Assembly (NCBI GenBank): GCA_002314525.1
Contig: DCGE01000112.1
Location: 1 to 5,009 of the forward strand
From: Prevotellaceae bacterium UBA1786
GTDB lineage: Bacteria > Bacteroidota > Bacteroidia > Bacteroidales > Bacteroidaceae
Direction of reading: 5' to 3'
DNA length: 5,009 nucleotides
Under the pieces are notes generated by a model. The model was not told the DNA's origin and did no database searches. It worked only from the letters and a program-made list of their open reading frames with translations. Made by a program: the position numbers and the translations under genes. Position 1 is the first letter of the stretch. Every line of letters starts with the position of its first letter. Below, one piece after another: positions 1-5,009 of this stretch.

Positions 1-3000
1 TTGCCGTCGGCTGTTGCTGCACCCTGAAGGATGAACTTCTTGCCGGTTGCACCGGATGCGTCCTTGGCAATGGTGTAGCTGCCGTATGTCTGCTGGTCGT
101 TGACATTGAGAGTCAGCGTACCGTCAGCAGCAAGATTGTCGAAGTCTAACACTATAGGAGCATTGTCGCTTGTGAGATCCCACTTCAGGTCGAGGCCTGT
201 AGGGTCGGTCAGTGTGTATCCGTTCAAGTCAAGATATGTTCCTGCAGGAAGTTCGAGGCTGTTCTCCATCGTGATATCTGTGAGCAGAATGATTGTCTCA
301 CCAGGCTGGACTACATCGATTGCGTCCTCAAGTGACGGATACATTTCAGTGTCGATAGCACATACAGCAACAACCAGTTCAAAGTGGTCGGTATTGTAGT
401 AAAGCTTATAATCAGGATTTGCTGACATGATATATGCCCTGTCAGCTTTTGCACCGTTCGACGTGACAGGAACGGCTGCTCCGATTGTAGGCAGGAGTTG
501 TGTAGTCACCTTGATGCTGGCACCTTCTTCGAATGGTGCAGTTGTGGAAATTGCCACTGTCTTGCCTGCAGGCAGATAGAGGTCTGATGTATTGCCGCTG
601 AATGCAAGTTTGCCGCCGAGGGTCATGGTACCCTTCTGCTCGATACCCTTGGCTCCGCCTGTAACGTTACCGCCGCCTACAAGGTCGACAAGGGTCAGTG
701 TACCGTTGTTGGTGATGACGCTGCCGGATGCAGTCTCGGCCTTCAGTTCCTGACCGTTGAGGTCGAGGGTGAGGGACTTTTCTGCTGGGATGGCGATGTT
801 CTCAGACGAACTCTTGATCATCGTTGCTGTATAGCCTTCAGCTGATTCATTCACTGCGTTCTGCAGCTTGCCGTACTTCTTGACATGGGCGCCGTCGGCA
901 TCTGCGAGGTCGCAGACGTAGCGGACGTTGTTCACGAAGATACCCTCTACGCTTGTGTAGCCGTCAATCTGGCCGACATAGTTGAACGAGTCGAAGTACA
1001 TCGTGAGGGAAGGAGCGGTTGAGCCGGCTGAACCGAGACCCCAGCTTCCTGCACTACCATAACGTACGACTCCGGACATGAAGAAGTAGGCCTTGGTACT
1101 TTTGAACAGTTCGGTTGGGTTGTTATACACATACTCGAGCTTCTCGTTGCTAGGCAGGGTTACGATAAACGTGAGCTTCTTGTTCGCGCTCTTCGCATCG
1201 TTGGTGATGAGATACTGGCATGCTGAAGTAGGCCATTTGCCTGATAGATTCTTATGCTGTGCAGTACTGTAATTCGGATAGCCGTTATCCATTGTCTCGG
1301 TGAGGGTGAAGTGATTATAGCCCGGGTCACCGTAGCTAGATCCATTGTTATACGGGTCGAAGTCAAGGACAAGAGCTTTGGCGAATGCGGTATTGCCGAT
1401 ATATCCCAGATTGCCGCCGCCTATCAGATGTGAACTTGCAGGAACAGTTGCACTTGGCATGAATCCCACACACGTACCGTCAGGGGTTGCTGCAGGAGGA
1501 GGGGTGAGGGAACCTACTATCTGGAAGTCGCGGTTGAAGTCGACTTCGAACTTGCCCTTGATGATTGCTGTGTTGAATGCATCACCATTGACAACCTTGT
1601 TTCCTCCGAGAGCAACCTTAGTCTTGCTGCTTTCCACCGTAACGGCTGCAGCAACGTTGTTGTCGGCCTTCACGATATTGAATGACTTGTCGGTCATTTC
1701 ATCAACCTTGCCGTTGTACTGTGACTGGGAGATGTCGACAGTCATAGTGGCATCGGTAGGCTTGACAGTGACACTGATCATCCAGGTACCTGCGTCAAGT
1801 GTCTCAGCATCGGTAGCCGTGGAAGTCTGCTTGACTACATAGTTATAGGTACCCTTCTTGAACAGCATCCGCCATGGGTTTTCCGTATCGTTGGAGGCAT
1901 AGCCCACCTTGTTGGCGTCTCCTGTTGCGGTAGGTGAGTCAAGTGTCATCACTGTGTTGGCAGGCATCGGAATGTCATCGGTATCTTTCTGCTTTGAAAG
2001 AGTGAACTGGTACTTACGGTCGCCCTCAGGGATATCGGAGCCTTCCTTCAGTGCCACGAATACTGGGATACCTACCTCGACACCCCAGATCGGATAGAGG
2101 TAGAACTCTTTTCCATGTTCAGTCGTCAATTTGTTGAGGTCAGAATTCTGATACTTCGGGGAAGAAACCAGGTTGTCTGTATCCCAACCGAGGAATACAC
2201 GTCCCTCAAGGGTGACCTCAGGAATCTCGGATGATATGTCTGAACCATATACCACTGATACGTTCTTTCCAGTGAATTCCACTCCGCCGCACATGTTGTT
2301 TGTGCCGTTAGGGTTGAAATGGATGGTGTACCTAGGACCGCCCTTGATTACACTACAGTTATATCCACTCGGACCATCTTCAATATGGCAGTCGGTGTAG
2401 TCGATGGAGTATGTACGAGGATCGTTCACATACCTTCCGCCGCGGAGCTGGAGGAGACTTGGGTCCTCAGTCGGATTAGAAGGATTACCGAGTCGGATAT
2501 TGTAGCTGCCGTTGAGCAAATAGAAGGCATGGGTTGATGCCCACATGGTTCCTGTCAGATTCACTTCGCTGAACACGACTTTACCAGAAAGGTATCCTGT
2601 GCCGGCTTCGTCATCGAATATATCATTCTCCAAAGCAGAGCCTAATGTTCCGTTGCGGACAATAAGCACCTGATCATCGGCAATTTTACCCATTGCGATA
2701 CCCTTGACAGTCTTACCGTTCAGGTCGAGTACTATACCCTTACGGATACCATATTGGTTTGTAGATGAATATGTAGATCCTTGATTATAAATAAATCTGT
2801 CAGTATAATTCTTATTCAACTTCACAACATCGGTGTAGTTCATGACATTCGGATTGTAACTGTCATTCTGAGCGTAATCATAAGGTGTTCCTTCGATGAA
2901 CACACCGTTCGGATTGGTTGAGCTGTCATAATAGTTTGTATTCAACGAACCAGCCTGAGCAGCTTCGATAGCCATCTCCACGGTTGTGTAGCAGTAGAAC

Positions 3001-4559
3001 TTATTGCCATCAGGATCCGTATAGAGTGTACCTTCGTAAGGTACTGTGGTCGCTGAGCCTGAACCTCCTGGCTTATAGGTGTAGCTGCCAGTGAGAGGAC
3101 GGTCACCCTTGTCGTATGCACGTACTACAGCAGCCCACTTGGTACTGTTGACATCGGCATTCCACTTGGCGTAGAACTTCAGGTCTGTTCTGGTTTCTGT
3201 AGGACCGATCTCTGTCACAGGTGTACCTGTGCATTCAGGATTATCATACCATCCTTCAAACAGATAGCCCTTGCGGTTGAGTACAGGAAGTTGTGTCGTC
3301 TCGCCTGGGATATAGCCGTGGAAGTCTTCACCACCTGTCACCGGATCTGTAGTGTTCGTATCGAAGGCTATCGGCGTAACTAACTTCACCAGTTTCACAA
3401 CGTTGCCGTCGTTTTTCACTTTATACTTAGTGTTGTCGCTTGTGAAGTATGATGAACAGTCAGTTGCGTTCGTTCCTGTAACAGCAACAGGACTACCAAA
3501 TGTAGGAGCAGTTGCTGTCGTCACACCAATCTGAGAACCTGTTGCGAGAGGGGTGGTTGAAGAGACTGTGATGACCTTGCCAGAAGCAAGATAGACGTTT
3601 TTCTGGATGTCACAATTGTCATATATCTTGGTGTTTCCACCAATTGTGAGATTGCCAGCCTGCACACCAGCTAATGAGCCTCCACCGTAGCTGTTATGGT
3701 GAATCTGACCGCCGAGGATTGTAAGGTTACCTTCGGCATAGATACCACCGCCACTGCCCCAGCCGGTTGCTGTCTTTGTATTGTATGCTATGACACCACC
3801 GTTCATCTGCATACTGCTACTACTAGATTGACTGTACACGTACACACCGGCGCCATACCATTTGTCTTGGCTATTGCCCTGTATTGTACCGCCATTCATC
3901 ACAAATTTAGCGTTGGATCTACATACACATACGCCGGCTCCCTGGTTGTCAACAAGGTTTCCTACAATATTGCCATTGTACATGTAGAATGTGCCATTGT
4001 TTTCCACATACACACCGCCACCGTCTTTGCTGTTGTAGTTATGGCTTGTATTGGAGCCCTTTCCACCTGTCAGGACACCACCTGTTATGGTCAGATAGTC
4101 GGTTCCTTCTGTTCCAGCCGGTTTTGCTGTTGAATATGTCTCATAGCACCTATCACCGTTTGCGTCAGTAAAATACCTTACATCATTTCCGCAGTCGGTA
4201 AGAGTAAAAGTCACACTACCTGCAACTCTGATAACACTTTGGTAAGAGCCATAACCAGGTATTACAAAATTGTTGGCTTTCACCACATGTCCGTTCAGAC
4301 AGAGGTTCACGCCGCTCACCGGAGTGTATGTAGAACTTAGCGTCACATCACTTGCCAGATACCAGTTACCAGCTGTCATAGGCAGTGAGTTGGTTGAAGT
4401 CCACTCGCTCCAGGTAATATCTGCATGCGAATGACCAGCGGCTGTACTAGCACCATCACCGCAGATGCAATGAGTGTGCTGGCCCCAAGCAGATGTGAAG
4501 TTACATACTACCATCAGCATCGTGAGTGCCAATAGCTTGAATTTGAGTAGTTTTTTCAT
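1..4559 (-). CDS. Giant secreted modular repeat protein, adhesin-like (3' end outside window)
   Basis: The frame is open for 1519 codons from ATG at 4559 to the window edge, with no stop. An in-frame TGA at 4619-4617 and no other usable start between fix the ATG. Residues 1-26 form a signal peptide. Then come a His/Cys motif (28-45), an LCLNG segment (86-90), beta-helix-like rungs (about 160-319), a cap-like segment (323-394), an InlB-like repeat (410-467), LDLNG modules (524-615, 1229-1269, 1407-1447), a GG-x-Y-x-x-DP segment (707-739), a second InlB-like repeat (743-826), a Spy0128-like domain (828-962), an unrecognised stretch (1027-1205) and a second cap copy (1328-1399). Such combinations are known in large exported proteins of gut Bacteroidota and Firmicutes. 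A surface or adhesion role is inferred; no enzyme motif is visible. The C-terminus, where a type IX secretion signal or anchor could lie, is missing. The gene has its own promoter and is independent of purD. Confidence 0.93.
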   Translation of the reverse strand, partial: MKKLLKFKLLALTMLMVVCNFTSAWGQHTHCICGDGASTAAGHSHADITWSEWTSTNSLPMTAGNWYLASDVTLSSTYTPVSGVNLCLNGHVVKANNFVIPGYGSYQSVIRVAGSVTFTLTDCGNDVRYFTDANGDRCYETYSTAKPAGTEGTDYLTITGGVLTGGKGSNTSHNYNSKDGGGVYVENNGTFYMYNGNIVGNLVDNQGAGVCVCRSNAKFVMNGGTIQGNSQDKWYGAGVYVYSQSSSSSMQMNGGVIAYNTKTATGWGSGGGIYAEGNLTILGGQIHHNSYGGGSLAGVQAGNLTIGGNTKIYDNCDIQKNVYLASGKVITVSSTTPLATGSQIGVTTATAPTFGSPVAVTGTNATDCSSYFTSDNTKYKVKNDGNVVKLVKLVTPIAFDTNTTDPVTGGEDFHGYIPGETTQLPVLNRKGYLFEGWYDNPECTGTPVTEIGPTETRTDLKFYAKWNADVNSTKWAAVVRAYDKGDRPLTGSYTYKPGGSGSATTVPYEGTLYTDPDGNKFYCYTTVEMAIEAAQAGSLNTNYYDSSTNPNGVFIEGTPYDYAQNDSYNPNVMNYTDVVKLNKNYTDRFIYNQGSTYSSTNQYGIRKGIVLDLNGKTVKGIAMGKIADDQVLIVRNGTLGSALENDIFDDEAGTGYLSGKVVFSEVNLTGTMWASTHAFYLLNGSYNIRLGNPSNPTEDPSLLQLRGGRYVNDPRTYSIDYTDCHIEDGPSGYNCSVIKGGPRYTIHFNPNGTNNMCGGVEFTGKNVSVVYGSDISSEIPEVTLEGRVFLGWDTDNLVSSPKYQNSDLNKLTTEHGKEFYLYPIWGVEVGIPVFVALKEGSDIPEGDRKYQFTLSKQKDTDDIPMPANTVMTLDSPTATGDANKVGYASNDTENPWRMLFKKGTYNYVVKQTSTATDAETLDAGTWMISVTVKPTDATMTVDISQSQYNGKVDEMTDKSFNIVKADNNVAAAVTVESSKTKVALGGNKVVNGDAFNTAIIKGKFEVDFNRDFQIVGSLTPPPAATPDGTCVGFMPSATVPASSHLIGGGNLGYIGNTAFAKALVLDFDPYNNGSSYGDPGYNHFTLTETMDNGYPNYSTAQHKNLSGKWPTSACQYLITNDAKSANKKLTFIVTLPSNEKLEYVYNNPTELFKSTKAYFFMSGVVRYGSAGSWGLGSAGSTAPSLTMYFDSFNYVGQIDGYTSVEGIFVNNVRYVCDLADADGAHVKKYGKLQNAVNESAEGYTATMIKSSSENIAIPAEKSLTLDLNGQELKAETASGSVITNNGTLTLVDLVGGGNVTGGAKGIEQKGTMTLGGKLAFSGNTSDLYLPAGKTVAISTTAPFEEGASIKVTTQLLPTIGAAVPVTSNGAKADRAYIMSANPDYKLYYNTDHFELVVAVCAIDTEMYPSLEDAIDVVQPGETIILLTDITMENSLELPAGTYLDLNGYTLTDPTGLDLKWDLTSDNAPIVLDFDNLAADGTLTLNVNDQQTYGSYTIAKDASGATGKKFILQGAATADG
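219..341 (-). repeat. LDLNG module, copy C (residues 1407-1447)
   Basis: This is the most regular copy: YPSLEDAIDVVQPGETIILL (1407-1426), then LELPAGTYLDLNGYTLT (1435-1451). A-I-x-x-V-Q-P-G-E-T-I-x-L is the common form of this module in large exported bacterial proteins. The protein continues with Gly/Thr-rich strands (TLTLNVND, KKFILQG) to the window edge, so a third beta-helix-like stretch probably begins here. Confidence 0.7.
363..578 (-). repeat. Cap-like module, copy 2 (residues 1328-1399)
   Basis: It starts YLPAGKTVAISTTAPFEEGA and is the counterpart of residues 323-394. Shared positions include Y-L, G-K, S-x-T-x-P, I-x-V-T-T, P-T-x-G, V-x-V-T and the final Y-K. As in copy 1 it follows Gly/Asn-rich strands. 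Here it leads straight into an LDLNG module rather than an InlB-like one, which suggests that modules have been shuffled or duplicated within the gene. Confidence 0.7.
753..875 (-). repeat. LDLNG module, copy B (residues 1229-1269)
   Basis: YGKLQNAV (1229-1236) is followed by IAIPAEKSLTLDLNGQELK (1255-1273). The I-P-A-x-K/G-x-L-x-LDLNG core is shared with copy C. Downstream rungs VITNNGTLTLVDL, KGIEQKGTMTLGG and LAFSGN lead into the second cap-like segment, so the module again seems to begin a short beta-helix. A short extension, EGIFVNNVRY, precedes it (1205-1214). Confidence 0.65.
945..1481 (-). other. Unrecognised region between linker and C-terminal modules (about 1027-1205)
   Basis: A Pro-rich linker, SLTPPPAATP (1017-1026), precedes about 180 residues that I cannot assign. 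They are rich in Gly, Asn, Ser, Tyr and Phe, and include LVLDFDPYNNG, KKLTFIVTLP, KAYFFMSGVVRYGS and LTMYFDSFNYVG. The alternating hydrophobic pattern suggests an all-beta, jelly-roll-like fold, but this is inference. The region is not a repeat of any other visible part of the protein. The open frame and the absence of stops show that it is translated as part of the large gene. Confidence 0.4.
1674..2078 (-). other. Spy0128-type pilin-like immunoglobulin domain (about residues 828-962)
   Basis: The order of landmarks matches the Spy0128/FctA family: PVFVALKEG at the start, KYQFTLSK (849-856), DIPMP (862-866, a typical D/A-P-M-P site), then FKKGTYNYVVKQ (900-911), GTWMISVTVKP and a final KSFNIV. 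The family is best known from Gram-positive pili and adhesins, where a Lys-Asn isopeptide bond forms with help from a Glu. Here Gln911 stands where that Glu is usually found, and no Lys is clearly placed in the first strand, so bond formation looks doubtful. The family assignment is by eye and moderately sure. Confidence 0.5.
2082..2333 (-). repeat. Divergent InlB-like module (residues 743-826)
   Basis: It opens RYTIHFNPNGTNNMCGG (743-759), passes through VVYGSDISSEIPEVTLEGRV (768-787) and FLGWDTD, and closes with FYLYPIWG (819-826). The F-x-x-NG start, the V-x-YG-S centre, the F-x-GW turn and the final L-Y-x-x-W match the InlB B-repeat plan in order. The module is longer than usual, and the diagnostic K-W at the end is replaced by I-W. 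Together with 410-467 it gives two such modules in the visible part of the protein. Confidence 0.65.
2343..2714 (-). other. Second beta-helix-like stretch ending in a GG-x-Y-x-x-DP segment (616-739)
   Basis: Short hydrophobic strands alternate with Asn/Gly turns (VLIVRNGTLG, VVFSEVNLTG, FYLLNGSYNIRLGN, LLQLRGG), which fits a continuation of a beta-helix. Residues 707-739 start GGRYVNDPRTYSIDYTDC. This resembles the GG-x-F-x-x-DP-x-x-Y tails that close many bacterial beta-helix modules. No active-site residues are recognisable. The fold assignment is inference from the pattern. Confidence 0.5.
2715..2990 (-). repeat. LDLNG module, copy A, with a long insertion (residues 524-615)
   Basis: It begins YTTVEMAIEAAQAG (524-537) and ends KGIVLDLNG (607-615), the same frame as the compact copies at 1229-1269 and 1407-1447 (Y-x-x-L/V-x-x-A-I/V ... 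LDLNG). Here the two halves are pushed apart by roughly 40-50 extra, Asn/Tyr-rich residues (about 538-585). LDLNG-type segments often open a stack of beta-helix rungs. That fits what follows: VLIVRNGTLG, VVFSEVNLTG and YLLNGSYNI. Confidence 0.65.
3159..3332 (-). repeat. InlB B-repeat-like module (residues 410-467)
   Basis: The segment has the hallmarks of the Listeria/Bacteroides InlB B-repeat family: LPVLNRKGYLFEGWYDNPEC (about 424-443), then a T-x-V-x-E-I stretch and the closing KFYAKWN (461-467). In this family G-Y-x-F-x-GWY and the terminal Y-x-KW are the diagnostic positions, and all are present. The first strand (F-x-V-x-Y-x) is weak here, so the module may be shortened. These beta-grasp-like modules act as spacers or binding units on extracellular proteins. 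Confidence 0.8.
3378..3593 (-). repeat. Cap-like module, copy 1 (residues 323-394)
   Basis: The module starts YLASGKVITVSSTTP and ends in a YKVKNDGNVVKLV-type strand, directly after the beta-helix rungs. It aligns without gaps to residues 1328-1385 of the same protein: 24 of 58 positions are identical between 323-380 and 1328-1385, counted by hand. Its position suggests that it closes the C-terminal end of the helix. That role is inferred. Confidence 0.7.
3603..4022 (-). repeat. Beta-helix-like repeats, five imperfect rungs of 24-33 residues (180-319)
   Basis: Successive rungs share a GGG-V/I-Y start, a short hydrophobic strand, an M-N-GG-x-I centre and a G/Y-N turn. They are GGVYVENNGTFYMYNGNIVG (181-200), GAGVCVCR...FVMNGGTIQGN (207-229), GAGVYVYS...MQMNGGVIAYN (236-260), GGGIYAEGNLTILGGQIHHN (270-289) and a degenerate LAGVQAGNLTIGGNTKIYDN (296-315). 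The spacing and the Gly/Asn turns fit a right-handed parallel beta-helix of the kind found in bacterial surface proteins and polysaccharide-binding proteins. No pectate-lyase catalytic residues are evident. The repeats are conserved only at protein level; the DNA copies have diverged. Confidence 0.75.
4425..4478 (-). other. His/Cys-rich motif just after the signal peptide (residues 28-45)
   Basis: The mature N-terminus reads H-T-H-C-I-C-G and, eight residues later, G-H-S-H, giving four His and two Cys within 18 residues. It leads into ITWSEW and then a TSTNSLP...WYLASDVTL...LCLNG segment (54-90). I recognise this arrangement from the N-termini of other large repeat proteins of gut bacteria. 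The residue set could bind a metal such as zinc, but that is inference. The Cys pair could instead form or exchange disulfides. Confidence 0.6.
4482..4559 (-). other. Signal peptide of the large protein (residues 1-26)
   Basis: The protein starts MKKLLKFKLLALTMLMVVC, a basic n-region followed by a hydrophobic core (residues 9-19). Two signal peptidase I sites are possible: after A24 (T-S-A) or after G26 (A-W-G, leaving Gln27 first). A mature N-terminal Gln is common in exported Bacteroidota proteins, which favours the second. Cys19 is not in a convincing lipobox, because Val occupies the position before it. Export to the periplasm or beyond is well supported; the exact cleavage site is inferred. 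Confidence 0.85.
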
Positions 4560-4683
4560 AAGCGAAAAATTTAAATTAATAATTATGTTGTTTGTAATTG
4601 TTGGTTTTGTTTGTTGTCAGACGCACATAGCCCCTCGTTTCATCACCACACAATACGCCCAAAAGAGTATAATATACAATACG
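4560..4683 (-). promoter_or_regulatory. 5' leader of the large gene; G-free, no Shine-Dalgarno sequence
   Basis: From the predicted transcription start (about 4680-4684) the leader is about 120-125 nt. No GGAGG-like site precedes the ATG; the 25 nt before it are A/T-rich, as is usual in Bacteroidota, where initiation often relies on unstructured A/U-rich leaders. On the transcribed strand there is no G from 4617 to 4564. The first part holds a near-perfect 10-bp direct repeat (4674-4683 and 4648-4657) and a GTATA-A-TATAC palindrome (4667-4677). Confidence 0.6.
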
Positions 4684-4687
4684 TGCG

Positions 4688-4719
4688 CAAAATTAGTAAA
4701 TAAATTTTATTTGAGCAAA
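4688..4719 (-). promoter_or_regulatory. Bacteroidota-type promoter of the large gene
   Basis: Read on the minus strand, TTTG (4719-4716) is followed after exactly 20 bases by TAATTTTG (4695-4688). This fits the Bacteroidota primary sigma factor consensus of TTTG, 19-21 bases, TAnnTTTG. The stretch just upstream (4720-4740) is almost pure A/T and may act as an UP element. It is the only strong match seen in the intergenic region and lies about 130 bases upstream of the ATG. Confidence 0.8.
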
Positions 4720-4812
4720 TAATTTTATATTTTTTTATAAGCACTGACTAATATGAATGGTTACATGAAAACCACAATAACATCCTACTTTTCAGCAGAA
4801 AAATGACAAAAC

Positions 4813-4844
4813 AAAAAAATCCTTGCATGGATAAGATGCAAGGA
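4813..4844 (-). terminator. Intrinsic terminator of purD
   Basis: A perfect 9-bp stem (TCCTTGCAT / ATGCAAGGA, 4844-4836 paired with 4828-4820) closes a 7-nt loop and is followed on the minus strand by seven T residues (4819-4813). It begins 30 bases after the purD stop codon. The plus strand has no T-run after the stem, so it acts mainly in the purD direction. It separates purD transcription from the large gene. Confidence 0.9.
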
Positions 4845-4874
4845 CTGACTATTGTAAAATTGATCCGTTTCGGT

Positions 4875-5009
4875 TCAAAGGGCCTGGTGGGCGATGTCGG
4901 TGCGGTAGAAGAGGTTGTCGCAGTGGATTTTCTCTATATCTCTGTAAACCAGTTCTTTGGCTTGCGCAAGAGTTGCCGCGCGCCCCACGCACATCATTAC
5001 GCGGCCGCC
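4875..5009 (-). CDS. purD: Phosphoribosylamine-glycine ligase, C-terminal end only (5' end outside window)
   Basis: The last 44 codons and a TGA stop are present. PurD (GAR synthetase) joins glycine to 5-phosphoribosylamine using ATP, the second step of de novo purine synthesis in the cytoplasm. The segment is the family's C-terminal domain: GGRVMMCVGRAATLAQAKEL, then AKELVYRDIEKI and finally LFYRTDIAHQAL. The GGRV strand, the TL-x-x-A-x-x-x-x-Y helix and the YR-x-DI-x-x-x-AL tail are the characteristic points. The usual DIG near the end is DIA here, a mild change. The ATP-grasp catalytic part is outside the window. A strong terminator follows, so purD is the last gene of its transcript. Confidence 0.92.
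   Translation of the reverse strand, partial: GGRVMMCVGRAATLAQAKELVYRDIEKIHCDNLFYRTDIAHQAL

Noticed and set aside
1345..1842. A 165-codon plus-strand open frame
   Set aside because: It is antisense to the large minus-strand gene, shows no recognisable domain, and its Ser/Thr/Leu-rich translation is what the complement of Asn/Gly/Lys-rich coding sequence gives.
3603..4022. The repeated rungs as a DNA-level tandem repeat or CRISPR-like array
   Set aside because: The similarity is only at protein level. The DNA units vary in length and sequence, and the reading frame runs through all of them.
3696..4133. A 145-codon plus-strand open frame with many Cys and hydrophobic residues
   Set aside because: It lies opposite the beta-helix repeats, whose repeated GGC/GGT/AAC/TAC codons produce long antisense frames. 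No promoter or ribosome-binding context supports it.
4146..4164. D-x-N-x-D sequence (residues 132-136) as a calcium-binding loop or dockerin-type site
   Set aside because: Only one short match exists, without the rest of a loop or a second copy. It is better explained as a turn in the repeat protein.
4501..4505. Possible lipoprotein signal with Cys19 (MVVC) in the large protein
   Set aside because: A lipobox needs Gly, Ala or Ser just before the Cys; Val is there. A signal peptidase I site follows at residues 22-26.
4474..4722. A plus-strand open frame crossing the start of the large gene and its promoter
   Set aside because: It overlaps the signal-peptide codons, leader and promoter in antisense, has no family resemblance, and ends in the A/T-rich promoter region.
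4730..4736. Run of seven T upstream of the -33 element as a phase-variation tract
   Set aside because: Runs of this length are expected in such A/T-rich DNA, and it lies outside the promoter spacer, so a length change would not obviously switch expression.

Overview
The window reads as a chromosomal piece of a Bacteroidota genome, most likely Bacteroidales and Prevotella- or Bacteroides-like. Three things point there: a promoter of the Bacteroidota form TTTG-N20-TAnnTTTG, a start codon with an A/T-rich upstream region and no Shine-Dalgarno sequence, and the style of both proteins. Species cannot be fixed from the sequence.

Both genes lie on the minus strand, so the biological order runs from right to left. 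At the right edge (4875-5009) are the last 44 codons of purD, which encodes the purine-synthesis enzyme phosphoribosylamine-glycine ligase. Its transcript ends at a clear intrinsic terminator (4813-4844). An A/T-rich intergenic stretch follows, with a near-consensus promoter (4688-4719) and a leader of about 120 nt whose last 60 nt contain 54 consecutive bases without G. From 4559 to the left edge, one reading frame of at least 1519 codons stays open. It is incomplete because its 3' end lies outside the window.

The large gene encodes a secreted, modular, repeat-built protein. In order it has a signal peptide; a His/Cys-rich motif; a beta-helix-like region with five GGG-x-Y/NGG-type rungs (residues about 180-319); a cap-like segment (323-394); an InlB B-repeat-like module (410-467); a module with the LDLNG motif (524-615) followed by more beta-helix-like rungs and a GG-x-Y-x-x-DP segment (707-739); a second, looser InlB-like module (743-826); a domain resembling Spy0128-type pilin domains (about 828-962); a Pro-rich linker and an unrecognised region (about 1027-1205); and two more LDLNG modules (1229-1269, 1407-1447) flanking a second copy of the cap-like segment (1328-1399). 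No catalytic domain is visible. The overall picture is a cell-surface or secreted adhesin-like protein, but function is inference only.

The purD gene and the large gene are separated by a terminator and a new promoter, so they are independent transcription units with no evident functional link. No RNA gene, mobile element, CRISPR array or attachment site was seen. Plus-strand open frames across 1-4559 are antisense shadows of the large gene.
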